A stretch of 64,000 nucleotides of DNA from Leucobacter rhizosphaerae (GCF_022919175.1 NZ_CP095043.1:2232001-2296000); one strand, 5' to 3'. Shown: positions 33,791-43,143, counted from the first letter of the stretch. The notes: generated from the letters alone by a model not told the origin. Numbers and translations: made by a program.

Positions 33791-35032
33791 ATGAGCACGG
33801 TCATCGTCGTCGGGGCAGGACTGTCGGGTCTCACCGCGGCCTGGAGGCTGCACCAGGCCGGGCACAACGTCCGAGTGCTCGAGGCGCGCGATCGTGTCGG
33901 CGGCCGCACCTGGAGCACCACCCTCGCGAACGGCGCGGTCACGGAGCGCGGCGGCGAGTGGGTGTTCCCGACCGACTCCGCCATCCGCTGGATCGGCGCC
34001 GAGCTCGAGCTGCCCATCATGAGCCACGGCGTGCTGTACTTGCGGCGCACCCGCGACGGCGTGGTGCCGTCGGCCGCGGAGATCGCGGAGACGACCCGAC
34101 GCCTCCGGGCGACGGCCGCGAGCATGATCGCCGACGGTCAGACCGCGGTGTCGGTCGAGGAGGTCGGCCGTGCAGCGTTGGGGGCGGGCTTTGGCGACGA
34201 CGCCGGCTACCACCGGATCATCACGTCGCTCGCCATCGATCCCGCGCTCGTCTCCGCAGCGGCCTCGATCCTGCGCCCCGCGGAGACCGGTGCCTACATC
34301 GAGGACGGCGGCCGGTTCGTGCACGGCAATCAGTCCGTCTGCCTGGAGATCGCGCGCCGGCTCGGCGCGGCCGTGTCGCTCGAGACCCCGGTGCACGCGA
34401 TCGACCAGTCGGCGAGCGGTGTTGAAGTCACGACCCAGGACGGGAGCCGCCTGCACGCGGACTACGCCGTCGTGAGCGTGCCGCTGCCCGTGCTGCGACG
34501 CCTGGAGCTCGGCTTCGACCTCACGGACTCCCAGCAGCAGGCGCTCGCGCACCGCACGATGGGAACGGCGGCGAAACTCGGGATCGCCGTCACCGGCGAT
34601 GACGGGGAGACCGGGGTGCAGCACCCCGAGATCCCGATGTGGTCGTGGCGCACGCTCGCGACCGACGGCGAGCGGCGCATCGACGCGCTCGCGCAGTTCG
34701 CCGGGAGCCACGCCGCGCTGGAACGTCTGCGCACCGCCGAGGGCCCGGAGGCCTGGCTCGCCGAGCTGCGGCAGATGCGCCCGGAGCTCGACCTCGGCGG
34801 GGAGACCCTGCTCACCGACTGGACGAGCGACCCCTGGGCCGGCGGCAGCTACTCCGCGGCGGGGGTGGACTGGCAGGAGGCCGATGTGCACGCCTTCGAC
34901 GTGGCCACGGGTCGCGTGGCGATCGCCGGGGAGCACACCGGCATGCTGCAGACGCTCAACGGGGCCGTGCTCTCCGGCATGCGCGCGAGCCGCGTGATCG
35001 CGGAGCTCGCGCATGCGGCTTCGCGCGCGTAG
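33791..35032 (+). CDS. Flavin monoamine oxidase family protein
   Basis: 413 residues. N-terminal FAD motif VVGAGLSGLTAAWRLHQAG, then EARDRVGGRT, and the C-terminal FAD-binding segment AGEHTGMLQTLNGAVLSG. No signal peptide. MAO-type enzymes oxidise primary or polyamines to aldehydes with release of ammonia and peroxide; the aldehyde dehydrogenase just upstream is a natural partner. AGAGAGG precedes the ATG. Confidence 0.88.
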   Translation: MSTVIVVGAGLSGLTAAWRLHQAGHNVRVLEARDRVGGRTWSTTLANGAVTERGGEWVFPTDSAIRWIGAELELPIMSHGVLYLRRTRDGVVPSAAEIAETTRRLRATAASMIADGQTAVSVEEVGRAALGAGFGDDAGYHRIITSLAIDPALVSAAASILRPAETGAYIEDGGRFVHGNQSVCLEIARRLGAAVSLETPVHAIDQSASGVEVTTQDGSRLHADYAVVSVPLPVLRRLELGFDLTDSQQQALAHRTMGTAAKLGIAVTGDDGETGVQHPEIPMWSWRTLATDGERRIDALAQFAGSHAALERLRTAEGPEAWLAELRQMRPELDLGGETLLTDWTSDPWAGGSYSAAGVDWQEADVHAFDVATGRVAIAGEHTGMLQTLNGAVLSGMRASRVIAELAHAASRA

Positions 35033-35061
35033 GGTCTACGACTCGCTGGCTGAATCCAGGC

Positions 35062-35101
35062 TTGCGGGCCATCGAATTCTAGACGTATAGTGATCTAGTC
35101 A
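35062..35101 (+). promoter_or_regulatory. Promoter and GntR-type operator of the sugar operon
   Basis: TTGCGG (35062-35067) and TATAGT (35086-35091) are spaced 18 bases and make a credible sigma-70 promoter. TGA-TCTAG-TCA at 35091-35101 overlaps the end of the -10 box and resembles HutC/DasR-type GntR operators. TCTAGA occurs on both sides (near 35079 and 35103), inside outer GAATTC repeats. A GntR repressor gene is second in the operon, so autoregulation is likely. Confidence 0.55.
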
Positions 35102-35139
35102 TCTAGAAGAATTCTGGCGTGTTCAACGAGGAGCAGAGC

Positions 35140-35976
35140 GTGACCACACGATTGCGACGACGGCTCGATCAAGCGGCGGTCGAACGCCGCGGGATCCTGA
35201 TGGGGTTTCTCCCGGCGGGCTACCCCAGTCCGGAGGGCTTCCGCGCAGCGGCGCACGCGGCCTTCGAAGCCGGGCTCGACGCGCTCGAGGTGAGCATGCC
35301 CGGGCCTGCCCCGGAGCTGGACGGGCCGCTGATTCAGGCCGCGGCGCTGCAGGCCGCACCGCAGATGTCGGGGATCGCCGATGCGCTGCGACTCGCCGCG
35401 TCGAGCCGCCTGCACCCGGACGACAGCATTGTCGCGCTCGCCTACCTGAGCACGTTCGAGGGCATCTCGATCACGGATTTCCTCGATGAGATCGTCGCGG
35501 CGGACGTCGACGGTGTGCTCCTTCCCCAGCACCCGATGGCGGAGCAACTGGCCGTGGGGCTGGAGGCCCAGGCCCGGGGGATCGAGCCCGTGCTCTTCCT
35601 GCACCTCCAGGAGGACCTGAAACTGATCGCGGCGAGTGCGATCGTGGAGCCGGTCATCTATCTGCAGTCGGCCGACCTCCGCACCGGTGGTGCCTTCAAC
35701 CCCGAGAAGGCTCGGGAGCGGTTGGAAGAACTGGGTGCTGCGCTCGAGGGCAAGCCGTACGACGTGTGCGTGGGATTCGGAGTCCGCGGGCTCGACGAGG
35801 TCCGGCTTCTCATGGCCGCCGGTGCGGACGGCGCAATCATCGGGACCCGTCTGGTCGCTGCCGCCGGAGAGGGGCCGGAGGCCGTTGCCCGTGTCGTCGA
35901 CGACGTCGCCCCTGCCCTGGTTCGTCGGCACAGCGGGGATCCGCACCCGGTGGAGCAGGAGGCGCGGCAGGCATGA
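35140..35976 (+). CDS. TrpA-like TIM-barrel protein in a sugar operon
   Basis: 278 residues, close to tryptophan synthase alpha. Glu50 in ALEVSMP and Asp61 in ELDGPLIQ match the catalytic Glu49 and Asp60 of TrpA with identical spacing. The phosphate-binding GFGVRG and GADGAIIGT segments are present, and loop 6 keeps a Thr (LRTGG). Loop 2 differs: GPAPELDGP instead of FSDPLADGP. No trpB or other trp gene is near. It lies first in a sugar import and kinase operon, so a retro-aldol cleavage of a phosphorylated sugar giving glyceraldehyde 3-phosphate is plausible but inferred. GTG at 35140 has GAGGAG 6 bases upstream. Confidence 0.75.
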   Translation: MTTRLRRRLDQAAVERRGILMGFLPAGYPSPEGFRAAAHAAFEAGLDALEVSMPGPAPELDGPLIQAAALQAAPQMSGIADALRLAASSRLHPDDSIVALAYLSTFEGISITDFLDEIVAADVDGVLLPQHPMAEQLAVGLEAQARGIEPVLFLHLQEDLKLIAASAIVEPVIYLQSADLRTGGAFNPEKARERLEELGAALEGKPYDVCVGFGVRGLDEVRLLMAAGADGAIIGTRLVAAAGEGPEAVARVVDDVAPALVRRHSGDPHPVEQEARQA

Positions 35977-36815
35977 GTACCGAGTCACCTTGGACCCCGC
36001 AGCGGATCTCATTCAGCAAGAACGACGGTCTTCCGAAGTACATCGCCATCGCGCGGGCACTGGCCCTCGCGATCACGGAGCAGGAGCTGCGCGCGGGGGA
36101 GACGCTCCCGTCCCAGAAGGAGCTCGCGGAGAGTTTCGGCGTGACGGTGATGACGGTGCGCCAGGCCATCCAGACACTCACGGATCAACAGCTCCTCAGC
36201 ACCGAACAGGGCAAGGGCACCTATGTGCGCAGTCAGCCGTACCGGTTGCCGATGGGGCCGTTGGCGAGTTTCGCCGCGCAGATCGAGGCCTCGGGGCGCA
36301 CGCTGCGCACCGAGGTGCTCGGATACTCCGACATCGAGGTGTCGCCGATCGAGCAGAAGCGCATGGCACTGTCCTCTCCACGCGCCTTCGAGCTTGTTCG
36401 CCTGCGGTACGTCGATGGTCAGCCCCTGGTGCTCCAGACCTCACTGCTGCCTCCGGAGATCGCCGAGCACATCGATGTGAGCGCCCTCGCGTCGCGCTCG
36501 CTCTACGAGATGCTCCACACCGATCTCGGGATCCGCATCGGTCGGGCGACGGAGACCGTGCAAGCGACCCACCTCGACGGCGAGTCGGCCGGCCTCCTCG
36601 GACGGCACGAGGGTGATGCCGCCCTTCTCTCGGCCCGCCTCACGTTCAGTGCCGATGGGCTCGCCGTGGTCGATGACCGCGCGCTCACCGCCGGCGACAG
36701 CGTGGTCGTTTCTGCCGAACGGCATCCGGAAGAGCCCGGCATGGTGCTGATGCTGTCGAGCGACTCGCCTGCGCTCGCCGATGATTCCGTGCCCTTCATG
36801 CGCGGCGGGCGCTGA
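35973..36815 (+). CDS. GntR/HutC-family regulator with UTRA domain
   Basis: 280 residues. Winged helix-turn-helix (LPSQKELAESFGVTVMTVRQ) followed by a UTRA effector domain (FELVRLRYVDGQPLVLQTS). HutC-type regulators sense sugars or sugar phosphates. The ATG overlaps the TrpA-like gene by ATGA. An operator-like palindrome on the operon promoter suggests it represses the whole unit until the sugar is present. Confidence 0.9.
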   Translation: MSTESPWTPQRISFSKNDGLPKYIAIARALALAITEQELRAGETLPSQKELAESFGVTVMTVRQAIQTLTDQQLLSTEQGKGTYVRSQPYRLPMGPLASFAAQIEASGRTLRTEVLGYSDIEVSPIEQKRMALSSPRAFELVRLRYVDGQPLVLQTSLLPPEIAEHIDVSALASRSLYEMLHTDLGIRIGRATETVQATHLDGESAGLLGRHEGDAALLSARLTFSADGLAVVDDRALTAGDSVVVSAERHPEEPGMVLMLSSDSPALADDSVPFMRGGR

Positions 36816-36831
36816 GAGGATGGAGCACTCG

Positions 36832-38337
36832 ATGATCCAGTCACCCGCCTCCGGAACGCACCCGGTGCTCTCCACCGAGCACCTCAGCAAGGACTACGGC
36901 CCGATCCGCGTGGTGTCGGAGATGACCCTCCAGCTTCAAGCGGGCAGCATCCACGCGCTTCTCGGCGAGAACGGCGCGGGCAAGTCGACGCTGATCAAGA
37001 TGCTTGCCGGTGTCATCGCACCGAGCGCCGGTACCGTCTTCGTCGATGCCACCCCGCAGCACTTCCGTTCCGTGCGCGACGGGCAGGCGGCTGGGATCGT
37101 TGCGCTCCCGCAGGAGCTCACCCTGGTCCCGACGCTGGCGGCAGGCGAGAACATCTACCTGGGCGTCCGCCGCTCCCGCGTGCTCGCGGATCGCCGGGCG
37201 ATCACGAGCGACGCGACCGCACAGCTTGCTCGCCTCGGGCAGACACTCCCCATGGATGTGCCGGTGAGCGAGCTGTCGGCGGTGCAGCAGACGATGGTCG
37301 CGCTCGCTCGGGCGCTCGCCCGAGAGGCGCGGGTCCTGATCCTCGATGAGCCGACCGCCGCGCTGACCGACACCGAAACGGAGCAGCTGTTCACCGTGCT
37401 GCGCGCGCTCCGCGACGACGGTGTCGCGATCCTCTACGTTTCGCATCGTCTCGAAGAGGTCTTCGCGCTCGCCGACACCGCGACGGTCATGCGCAACGGG
37501 GCCCACATCTGGACGAAGCCGATTTCGGACACGAACACGGACGACGTCGTGTCGGCGATGATCGGACGGGATCACGGCCAGGTGTACCCGCCGCGCGCCG
37601 AAGAGATCGGTCCGGTGGTGCTCGAGGTCGACCGCCTGAGCGGGCACACGATCTCCGATGTCACCCTGACCGCCCGAAGCGGAAACGTGCTCGGGATCGC
37701 AGGTCTCGCGGGCGCTGGGCGGAGCGAACTCCTGAAGATCATCGCCGGAGCCGAACGGCCGCAGTCCGGGCGGGTGCTGCTCGACGGTGTCGACGTGACC
37801 GGCAGGTCCCTCGCGCGTGCGATGCACGCCGGCATCGCGCTCGTGCCCGAGGAACGGAGGAGCCAAGGGCTCGTGATGTCGGAGTCGATTCAGACGAACA
37901 TCGCGCTGCCGAACCTCGCATCCATCAGCCGCTTCGGGGTAGCACTGCGGTCCCGGGAACGCGACACCGCGACCCGTCGGGCGACCGAGCTCCGGATCAA
38001 GGCCGCCTCCGTGCGTCAGCCAGTCGAGGAGCTCTCGGGCGGCAACCAGCAGAAGGTCGTGCTGGCGAAGTTCCTCGAGCGCTCGCCGCGGGTGCTCCTC
38101 TTGGACGAGCCGACGAGGGGCATCGACATCGGTACGAAGGCGGAGATCTACCAGTTGATCCGCCGACTCACCGCGGACGGCGTCGCCGTCATCATCGTCT
38201 CCAGTGAGATCCCGGAGCTCATCGGCATCGCCGACGAGATCGCCGTGCTGCACGAGGGTCTCCTCACCGGCACCGCCGCCGCGGCGGACGCCACCAACGA
38301 ATCCATCCTCCATCTCTGCTACAGGAAGTCAGAATGA
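36832..38337 (+). CDS. Sugar ABC transporter ATP-binding protein (RbsA/XylG type)
   Basis: 501 residues with two fused ATPase domains, the standard RbsA layout. Domain 1 has GENGAGKST, LSAVQQTMV and VLILDEPTAAL; domain 2 has a degenerate P-loop (GLAGAGRSE), signature LSGGNQQK and LLLDEPTRGID. It energises import of a monosaccharide or related polyol. ATG at 36832 has GGAG 6 bases upstream; ATG at 36820 is possible. It overlaps the permease gene by ATGA. Confidence 0.92.
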   Translation: MIQSPASGTHPVLSTEHLSKDYGPIRVVSEMTLQLQAGSIHALLGENGAGKSTLIKMLAGVIAPSAGTVFVDATPQHFRSVRDGQAAGIVALPQELTLVPTLAAGENIYLGVRRSRVLADRRAITSDATAQLARLGQTLPMDVPVSELSAVQQTMVALARALAREARVLILDEPTAALTDTETEQLFTVLRALRDDGVAILYVSHRLEEVFALADTATVMRNGAHIWTKPISDTNTDDVVSAMIGRDHGQVYPPRAEEIGPVVLEVDRLSGHTISDVTLTARSGNVLGIAGLAGAGRSELLKIIAGAERPQSGRVLLDGVDVTGRSLARAMHAGIALVPEERRSQGLVMSESIQTNIALPNLASISRFGVALRSRERDTATRRATELRIKAASVRQPVEELSGGNQQKVVLAKFLERSPRVLLLDEPTRGIDIGTKAEIYQLIRRLTADGVAVIIVSSEIPELIGIADEIAVLHEGLLTGTAAAADATNESILHLCYRKSE

Positions 38338-39320
38338 TGTCCACAGCTCCTTCGGGTTCGACCGGCGCTCCGGTCGCACGCAGCGCCGCGTTCTCCACCC
38401 GTCTCGCCGCCTATGGCACGCTTCTCGGCCTCCTCGCGCTGATCGCCTTCTTCGCGATCATGAGGCCTCAGGTGTTTCTCACCCCTCTGAACTTCACCAA
38501 CATCCTCGAGCAGGTCGCGATCCTCGCGATGGTCGCAACCGTGCAGACCGTGGTGATGGTCGTCGGAGACTTCGACCTCTCCGTGGGCTCGCTCGCGAGC
38601 CTCGTGGGCGTCGTGACGGCGCAGCTGCTCGTGGGTGGCATGCACCCGGCGCTCGCGATCGGACTCGGCCTGCTGATCGGCACGGCGGCCGGTGCCATCA
38701 ACGGCTTCCTCGTCGCGTACCTGGGGCTCTCGGCGTTCATCGCCACGCTCGCCACGATGACGTCGTTCACTGGACTGGCGCTCCTGCTCTCGAACGGCAC
38801 GACGGTCTTCGGGCTCCCCGAGACGTTCATCTGGCTGGGTCAGGGCCGGGTCGGCCCGATCCCCGTGCCGGTGATCGTCGCGGTGCTGCTGATCCTCGTG
38901 ATCTGGTTCCTGCTGTCGCGGACCGTGCTGGGACGCAGCTGGTACGCCGTGGGAGGCAACGCCGAGGCTGCTCGCCTCTCCGGTGTGAATACGCGCCTGA
39001 TCCGCTTCTCGGCCTTCCTCGTCTCGGGATTCGGCGCGGCCCTCGCCGGAATCGTCCTGACAGCCCGCCTCGCCTCCGGGCATCCGTCCGCCGCCGATCC
39101 GCTCATGCTGTCCTCCATTGCCGCGGTCTTCCTCGGCATCACCCTCTCGCGGGCCGGGCAGCCGACCGTGGGTGGCACGATCGTGGGTCTCGGCATCGTC
39201 GGCGTGCTGAACAACGGCCTGAACATTCTGCAGGTGAACAGCTACGTGCAGCAGGTGCTCACGGGTGTGATCATCGTGCTCGCCGTGAGCCTGAGTCGGC
39301 TGAGTCGGAAGCGGCGCTGA
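38334..39320 (+). CDS. Sugar ABC transporter permease (RbsC type)
   Basis: 328 residues with 8-10 hydrophobic helices. The family segment VGDFDLSVGSLASLVGV near residue 80 and GGNAEAARLSGV in the cytoplasmic coupling loop are clear. It forms the membrane channel as a homodimer with the upstream ATPase. The next gene starts 1 base after its stop. Confidence 0.92.
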   Translation: MMSTAPSGSTGAPVARSAAFSTRLAAYGTLLGLLALIAFFAIMRPQVFLTPLNFTNILEQVAILAMVATVQTVVMVVGDFDLSVGSLASLVGVVTAQLLVGGMHPALAIGLGLLIGTAAGAINGFLVAYLGLSAFIATLATMTSFTGLALLLSNGTTVFGLPETFIWLGQGRVGPIPVPVIVAVLLILVIWFLLSRTVLGRSWYAVGGNAEAARLSGVNTRLIRFSAFLVSGFGAALAGIVLTARLASGHPSAADPLMLSSIAAVFLGITLSRAGQPTVGGTIVGLGIVGVLNNGLNILQVNSYVQQVLTGVIIVLAVSLSRLSRKRR

Positions 39321-39321
39321 C

Positions 39322-40851
39322 ATGACGGTCATCGCCGGACTGGACTTCGGCACCTCGAGTGTCAAGCTTGTCGTGGCTTTTCCGGATGGGCGGCGGGTTC
39401 GGGCTCAGGCCGCGTACGCGACGCGTTTCGGCCCCGCGGGTGAGATCGAACAGGATCCGGAGGAGTGGTGGCGAGCTGCGGAGACCGTGCTCGCCGACAG
39501 CGGCGTGGCGGATCGCATCGACGCCATCGGGGTGACCGGTCAGATGCAGGACCTCGTTCCCGTTTCAAGCGCGGGAGCCCTGCGCCCGGCGATGCTGTAT
39601 TCCGATACGCGCGCGGAAGCCGCTCATCGGCAGCTGCACGCGGCCGTGCCCGACTGGGAGCTGCGGACCGGCAACATCCAGGACGTGACCTCGGTCGCGT
39701 CCAAGATTCGCTGGATGTCCGAGCACGAACCCGATCTCCTGGCGAGTGCGGACACGCTCCTCCTCGGTGCGCCGGGGTACATCGCGTGGCGAGCCGGCGG
39801 TCGCGCAGTGTGCGACGTGCTGACGGCGTCGACCACGGGATTGCTCGACGTGCACGCCCAGGGCTGGTTCGAGGGCGTCGTGCAGGCGACCGGTGCGCGC
39901 CTCGATCAGATGCCCGAACTCGTCGGGTCCGTGTCGGGTGATGACCGGGTGGGCGCGGTGAGCGCACGGGCCGCCGCTGAGCTCGGCATCACACCCGGAG
40001 TGCCGATCGTGATGGTCACCGGGGACGCCGGATCGACCACCGACGGGCTCGTCGGATCCAGCCCCGGGGACGCCTACCTGTACCTGGGCACGACGGGGTG
40101 GGTCGCGGGGGTGTCCGATGAGCCTGCATCCGGGCCGTCGGTCTTCCACTCGCTGGTCATGCCGGGGTGGCGGCGACGGTTGCAGATCGGCGCCGTGCAG
40201 TCCGCGGGGGCGGCCGCCGACTGGGGACGCCGCACCTTCTTCCCCGGTCTCGACTTCGACGAGGTCGAGCGCCTGATCGAGTCCCGCGTGGATGTGGTTG
40301 CGCACCGCCCGCTGTGCCTCCCCGGTCTGTCCGGGGAGCGGACGCCAGTGCGCGACAGTGCTTTCCGCGGGGCGTTCGTGGGCGTGCAGGAGCAGACTGA
40401 CTCCGTCGACATGTACCTCGGTATCCTGACCGGAGTCGCGATGGGATTGCGCCATGCGGCGGGGGAGATGGGAATCCTGCAGGATCGTCTCCCGCTCGTC
40501 GGAGGCGCCGCGTCGAGTCCGGCCTGGCGGCGGATCCTCGCGAACGTGTGCGGCAGCACCGTCGTCACCGGCGAAGCCGAGGATCCGGGCTGCCACGCGG
40601 CCCTGCGAGCCGTTGCCCGCGCCGGTGACGCAGGCCCCGTCCCTGCGCCGCTCTTCTCGGCGGCCGGTGCCCTCACGGAGACCAGGCCGACCTCGGCCCA
40701 GGCCGACTACGCCGAGCAGCTCTCCACCCACCGCGAGCTGTACGCCGCGCTCGCACCCACCTTCCATCGGCTCTCCGCCCACGAAGCGCCGACCGTCGAT
40801 CACACCACGTCTGTCACAGAATCCGCACCCCATCGAAAGGGACAACAATGA
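39322..40851 (+). CDS. FGGY-family carbohydrate kinase (xylulokinase-like)
   Basis: 509 residues. N-terminal phosphate loop LDFGTSSVKLVV, GVTGQMQDLVPV near residue 70 (xylulokinase-like), TGDAGSTTDGLVG around the catalytic Asp, and VGGAASSPAWRRILANV in the ATP lobe. It phosphorylates the sugar brought in by the operon's ABC importer. The exact sugar is not readable; the GQMQD motif favours a ketopentose or similar. It overlaps the binding-protein gene by ATGA. Confidence 0.9.
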   Translation: MTVIAGLDFGTSSVKLVVAFPDGRRVRAQAAYATRFGPAGEIEQDPEEWWRAAETVLADSGVADRIDAIGVTGQMQDLVPVSSAGALRPAMLYSDTRAEAAHRQLHAAVPDWELRTGNIQDVTSVASKIRWMSEHEPDLLASADTLLLGAPGYIAWRAGGRAVCDVLTASTTGLLDVHAQGWFEGVVQATGARLDQMPELVGSVSGDDRVGAVSARAAAELGITPGVPIVMVTGDAGSTTDGLVGSSPGDAYLYLGTTGWVAGVSDEPASGPSVFHSLVMPGWRRRLQIGAVQSAGAAADWGRRTFFPGLDFDEVERLIESRVDVVAHRPLCLPGLSGERTPVRDSAFRGAFVGVQEQTDSVDMYLGILTGVAMGLRHAAGEMGILQDRLPLVGGAASSPAWRRILANVCGSTVVTGEAEDPGCHAALRAVARAGDAGPVPAPLFSAAGALTETRPTSAQADYAEQLSTHRELYAALAPTFHRLSAHEAPTVDHTTSVTESAPHRKGQQ

Positions 40852-41780
40852 AGTTCGTCAAATCTCTGCTCACCCTGACTCTCGCCGCGAGCGCCGCAGT
40901 GGCGCTCGCGGGATGCTCCGACACCGGATCTTCCGGCGGCGGGGAGACCGAGGGATCGTTGAACGTCACCGTGGTGACGCCCTACCTCGCAAATGCGGCG
41001 ACCAAAGAGGTCATCGAACTGTTCACGGCCGACGGCGAAGCCCGCGGGTGGAACGTCAGCGTCGTGGACACCGCGGGCGACATGAACAAGCTCAACAGCG
41101 CCTTCCAGGACGCGGCCGCGCAGCAGCCCGACGCCATCGTCCTCGGCACCGGCGACCCCACGCAGATCTCCCTTGGACTGAAGTCTGCCGCGGACGCCGG
41201 GGTGCCGGTCTTCGCGATCGATGCCGGCGAAGCCGAGGGCATCACCGCCAACGTGACGAGCGACAATACCGACCTGGGCGAGCAGAGCGCGAACGCGCTG
41301 ATCGACGCGATGGGCGGCACGGGGCAAGTGGTCATGCTGACCCACGATCCGCACCCGGGTGTGAAGGCTCGCGCGGCGGGTGCGCGAGCGGTCTTTGAGG
41401 AGGCCGGAATCGAGATCATCGAGGAGAAGCACGTGAACGTTCCCGGCCCCGTCGACGATGCCCGCACCTCGGTGCAGGACATCATGTCGTCGCGTGGCGC
41501 GGACGTCACCGGCATCTGGGGCGGCTGGGACGAGCCGGCGCTGGGCGCGACGCAGGCGCTCGACGCGGCGGGTATCGACGATGTGCCGGTGGTCGGCGTC
41601 GATGGCCAGGACTTCGCGGTCGCCGAGATCGAGAAGGGCGGCCCGTTCGTCGCCACGATCAAGCAGGACTGGCCCGCGATCGCCGCGAAGGTTGCGGATC
41701 TGATCGAGGCGACCGTCGTCGACGGCACGCAGCCGGAGCAGACGCAGTTCGAACTGCCGGGTACCCTCATCGAGCAGTAG
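40848..41780 (+). CDS. Sugar-binding lipoprotein of the ABC importer
   Basis: 310 residues. Signal sequence ending in a lipobox (VALAGC), a Gly/Ser linker, and a periplasmic-binding protein type 4 fold (RbsB-like), for example GTGDPTQISLGL and IWGGWDEPALGATQALD. It delivers the sugar to the permease. It is last in the operon, directly before a strong terminator. Confidence 0.9.
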   Translation: MKFVKSLLTLTLAASAAVALAGCSDTGSSGGGETEGSLNVTVVTPYLANAATKEVIELFTADGEARGWNVSVVDTAGDMNKLNSAFQDAAAQQPDAIVLGTGDPTQISLGLKSAADAGVPVFAIDAGEAEGITANVTSDNTDLGEQSANALIDAMGGTGQVVMLTHDPHPGVKARAAGARAVFEEAGIEIIEEKHVNVPGPVDDARTSVQDIMSSRGADVTGIWGGWDEPALGATQALDAAGIDDVPVVGVDGQDFAVAEIEKGGPFVATIKQDWPAIAAKVADLIEATVVDGTQPEQTQFELPGTLIEQ

Positions 41781-41805
41781 ACCCGCGGCACTGCAGATGT
41801 CGGCG

Positions 41806-41833
41806 AGGGCCGCGGAGACGATTCCGCGGCCCT
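41806..41833 (+). terminator. Terminator of the sugar operon
   Basis: AGGGCCGCGGA (41806-41816) and TCCGCGGCCCT (41823-41833) make a perfect 11-bp stem around a 6-nt loop, 25 bases after the last gene. It also lies ahead of the end of the convergent ATPase gene, so it can act in both directions. Confidence 0.82.
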
Positions 41834-41857
41834 GGTTGTCGTTCGGCGGCGCGTCGA

Positions 41858-43003
41858 CTACCGCGACGGCCAGTGCCACCGGGGGACATCGAGCAGCCCC
41901 TGGCCCGCGATGTGGGTCCCCTCGCCCTCGGAGAGCAGCTCGATCGAGGCCCCGCTGGGTTCCAACCGGCGCCGCAGCTCCGGCGAGTGGGTGACGACGA
42001 TCACCTGGGTGCGCGCGGCCGCGTCGGCGATGAGCGCGGCGAGCGGTTCGAGGAGGCTCATGTGGAGCGAGGACTCGGGCTCGTTGATGACGATGAGCGG
42101 CGGTGGGTTCGCCGGGAGCAGTGCGGCGCACAGCAGCAGGTAGCGGAGGGTGCCGTCGGAGAGCTCGCCGGTGCGGAGCGGCCGCAGGAGGCCCGGTTGG
42201 TGCAGGAGGAGCTGGAACACGCCGTTGTTCGCCTCGATCTCGACCGATGAGCCGGGAAACGCGTGATCCACGGCGCGCGTCAAGCCGCGGTCGTCGCCGC
42301 TCTCCCGCGCGGTGGCCCACACCGCGGCGAGATCCGCGCCGTCATCGCTCAACCAGCGGGTGCGCGTGCCGACCTGCGCGCGGCGGGAGGGCGCGTCGGG
42401 GTCGGTGCGGAAGTGGTCGTAGAACCGCCACTGCGCCATGCGGTGCCGGAGACGCAGGACCTCGGGGAGCGAGTCGCCGTCGTCGAGGTCGCGCAGGAGG
42501 CTCTGCGACGGATCGAGCGTCTGCGGCACGGTGCGCCACCCGCCGCCGTCGCCCCGGACCCGCACCGCCGCCCGGGTTCGGTCGATGATGACCGACGCGG
42601 GTCGTGCGAACGGGCCGGTGAAGACCTGTTCGCGTTTGATCTCGGGGTCGAGCACGAAGAAGCTGCGGCCCGGGTCGACCTGGGGCAGGCCGAGGTCGGT
42701 GAGGTAGCCGAACTCGTCGGAGCCGTAGCCGAGCCGGAGCGAGACGGGTTTCGTGCGCCTCGTGCCCTGCGCGTTCGTCTTACGCGGCGTTTCCGGGCCC
42801 GCCCACAGCACACTCGCGAGGCCGCCCTCGCGAGCGATCGCCCCGACGGTGCGGCCCTCGCCCGCCGCAGCGAGCAGGCGCAGGGCCCGGTAGACATTGG
42901 ACTTGCCGGTGCCGTTCGCGCCCGAGATGACGGTGAGCTCCTCGAGTGGAAGCACCACGTCGACGAGCGAGCGGTACCCGGAGACGGCGAAGGTGGTGAG
43001 CAT
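41858..43003 (-). CDS. AAA family ATPase (RecF/SMC-like, AAA_21)
   Basis: 381 residues. Walker A is SGANGTGKSN near residue 30, the signature region is RTGELSDGTLRYLLL, Walker B is LIVINEPESSLH and a switch His is in VVTHSPEL. It belongs to the OLD/RecF-like ATPases. No TOPRIM nuclease domain or partner is present, so the role (defence, repair or other) is unknown. ATG at 43003 is used because upstream codons in the frame look non-coding. Confidence 0.82.
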   Translation of the reverse strand: MLTTFAVSGYRSLVDVVLPLEELTVISGANGTGKSNVYRALRLLAAAGEGRTVGAIAREGGLASVLWAGPETPRKTNAQGTRRTKPVSLRLGYGSDEFGYLTDLGLPQVDPGRSFFVLDPEIKREQVFTGPFARPASVIIDRTRAAVRVRGDGGGWRTVPQTLDPSQSLLRDLDDGDSLPEVLRLRHRMAQWRFYDHFRTDPDAPSRRAQVGTRTRWLSDDGADLAAVWATARESGDDRGLTRAVDHAFPGSSVEIEANNGVFQLLLHQPGLLRPLRTGELSDGTLRYLLLCAALLPANPPPLIVINEPESSLHMSLLEPLAALIADAAARTQVIVVTHSPELRRRLEPSGASIELLSEGEGTHIAGQGLLDVPRWHWPSR

Positions 43004-43143
43004 GGGATCAGTGTGGCATCGACGGCCGACAGTGGACCGGCAGGGTTCGTGCATGGGACGCACCAGCAGGTGCCCCGATCGCGTGTACCCTGGGCGCAGC
43101 GGTGCCGACGCGGGCCGCTGGGGCCGCAATCGGAGGAGCGTTC

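Noticed and set aside
35119..35139. Earlier GTG start for the TrpA-like protein
   Set aside because: No ribosome site before it and its codons contain the GAGGAG that serves the GTG at 35140.
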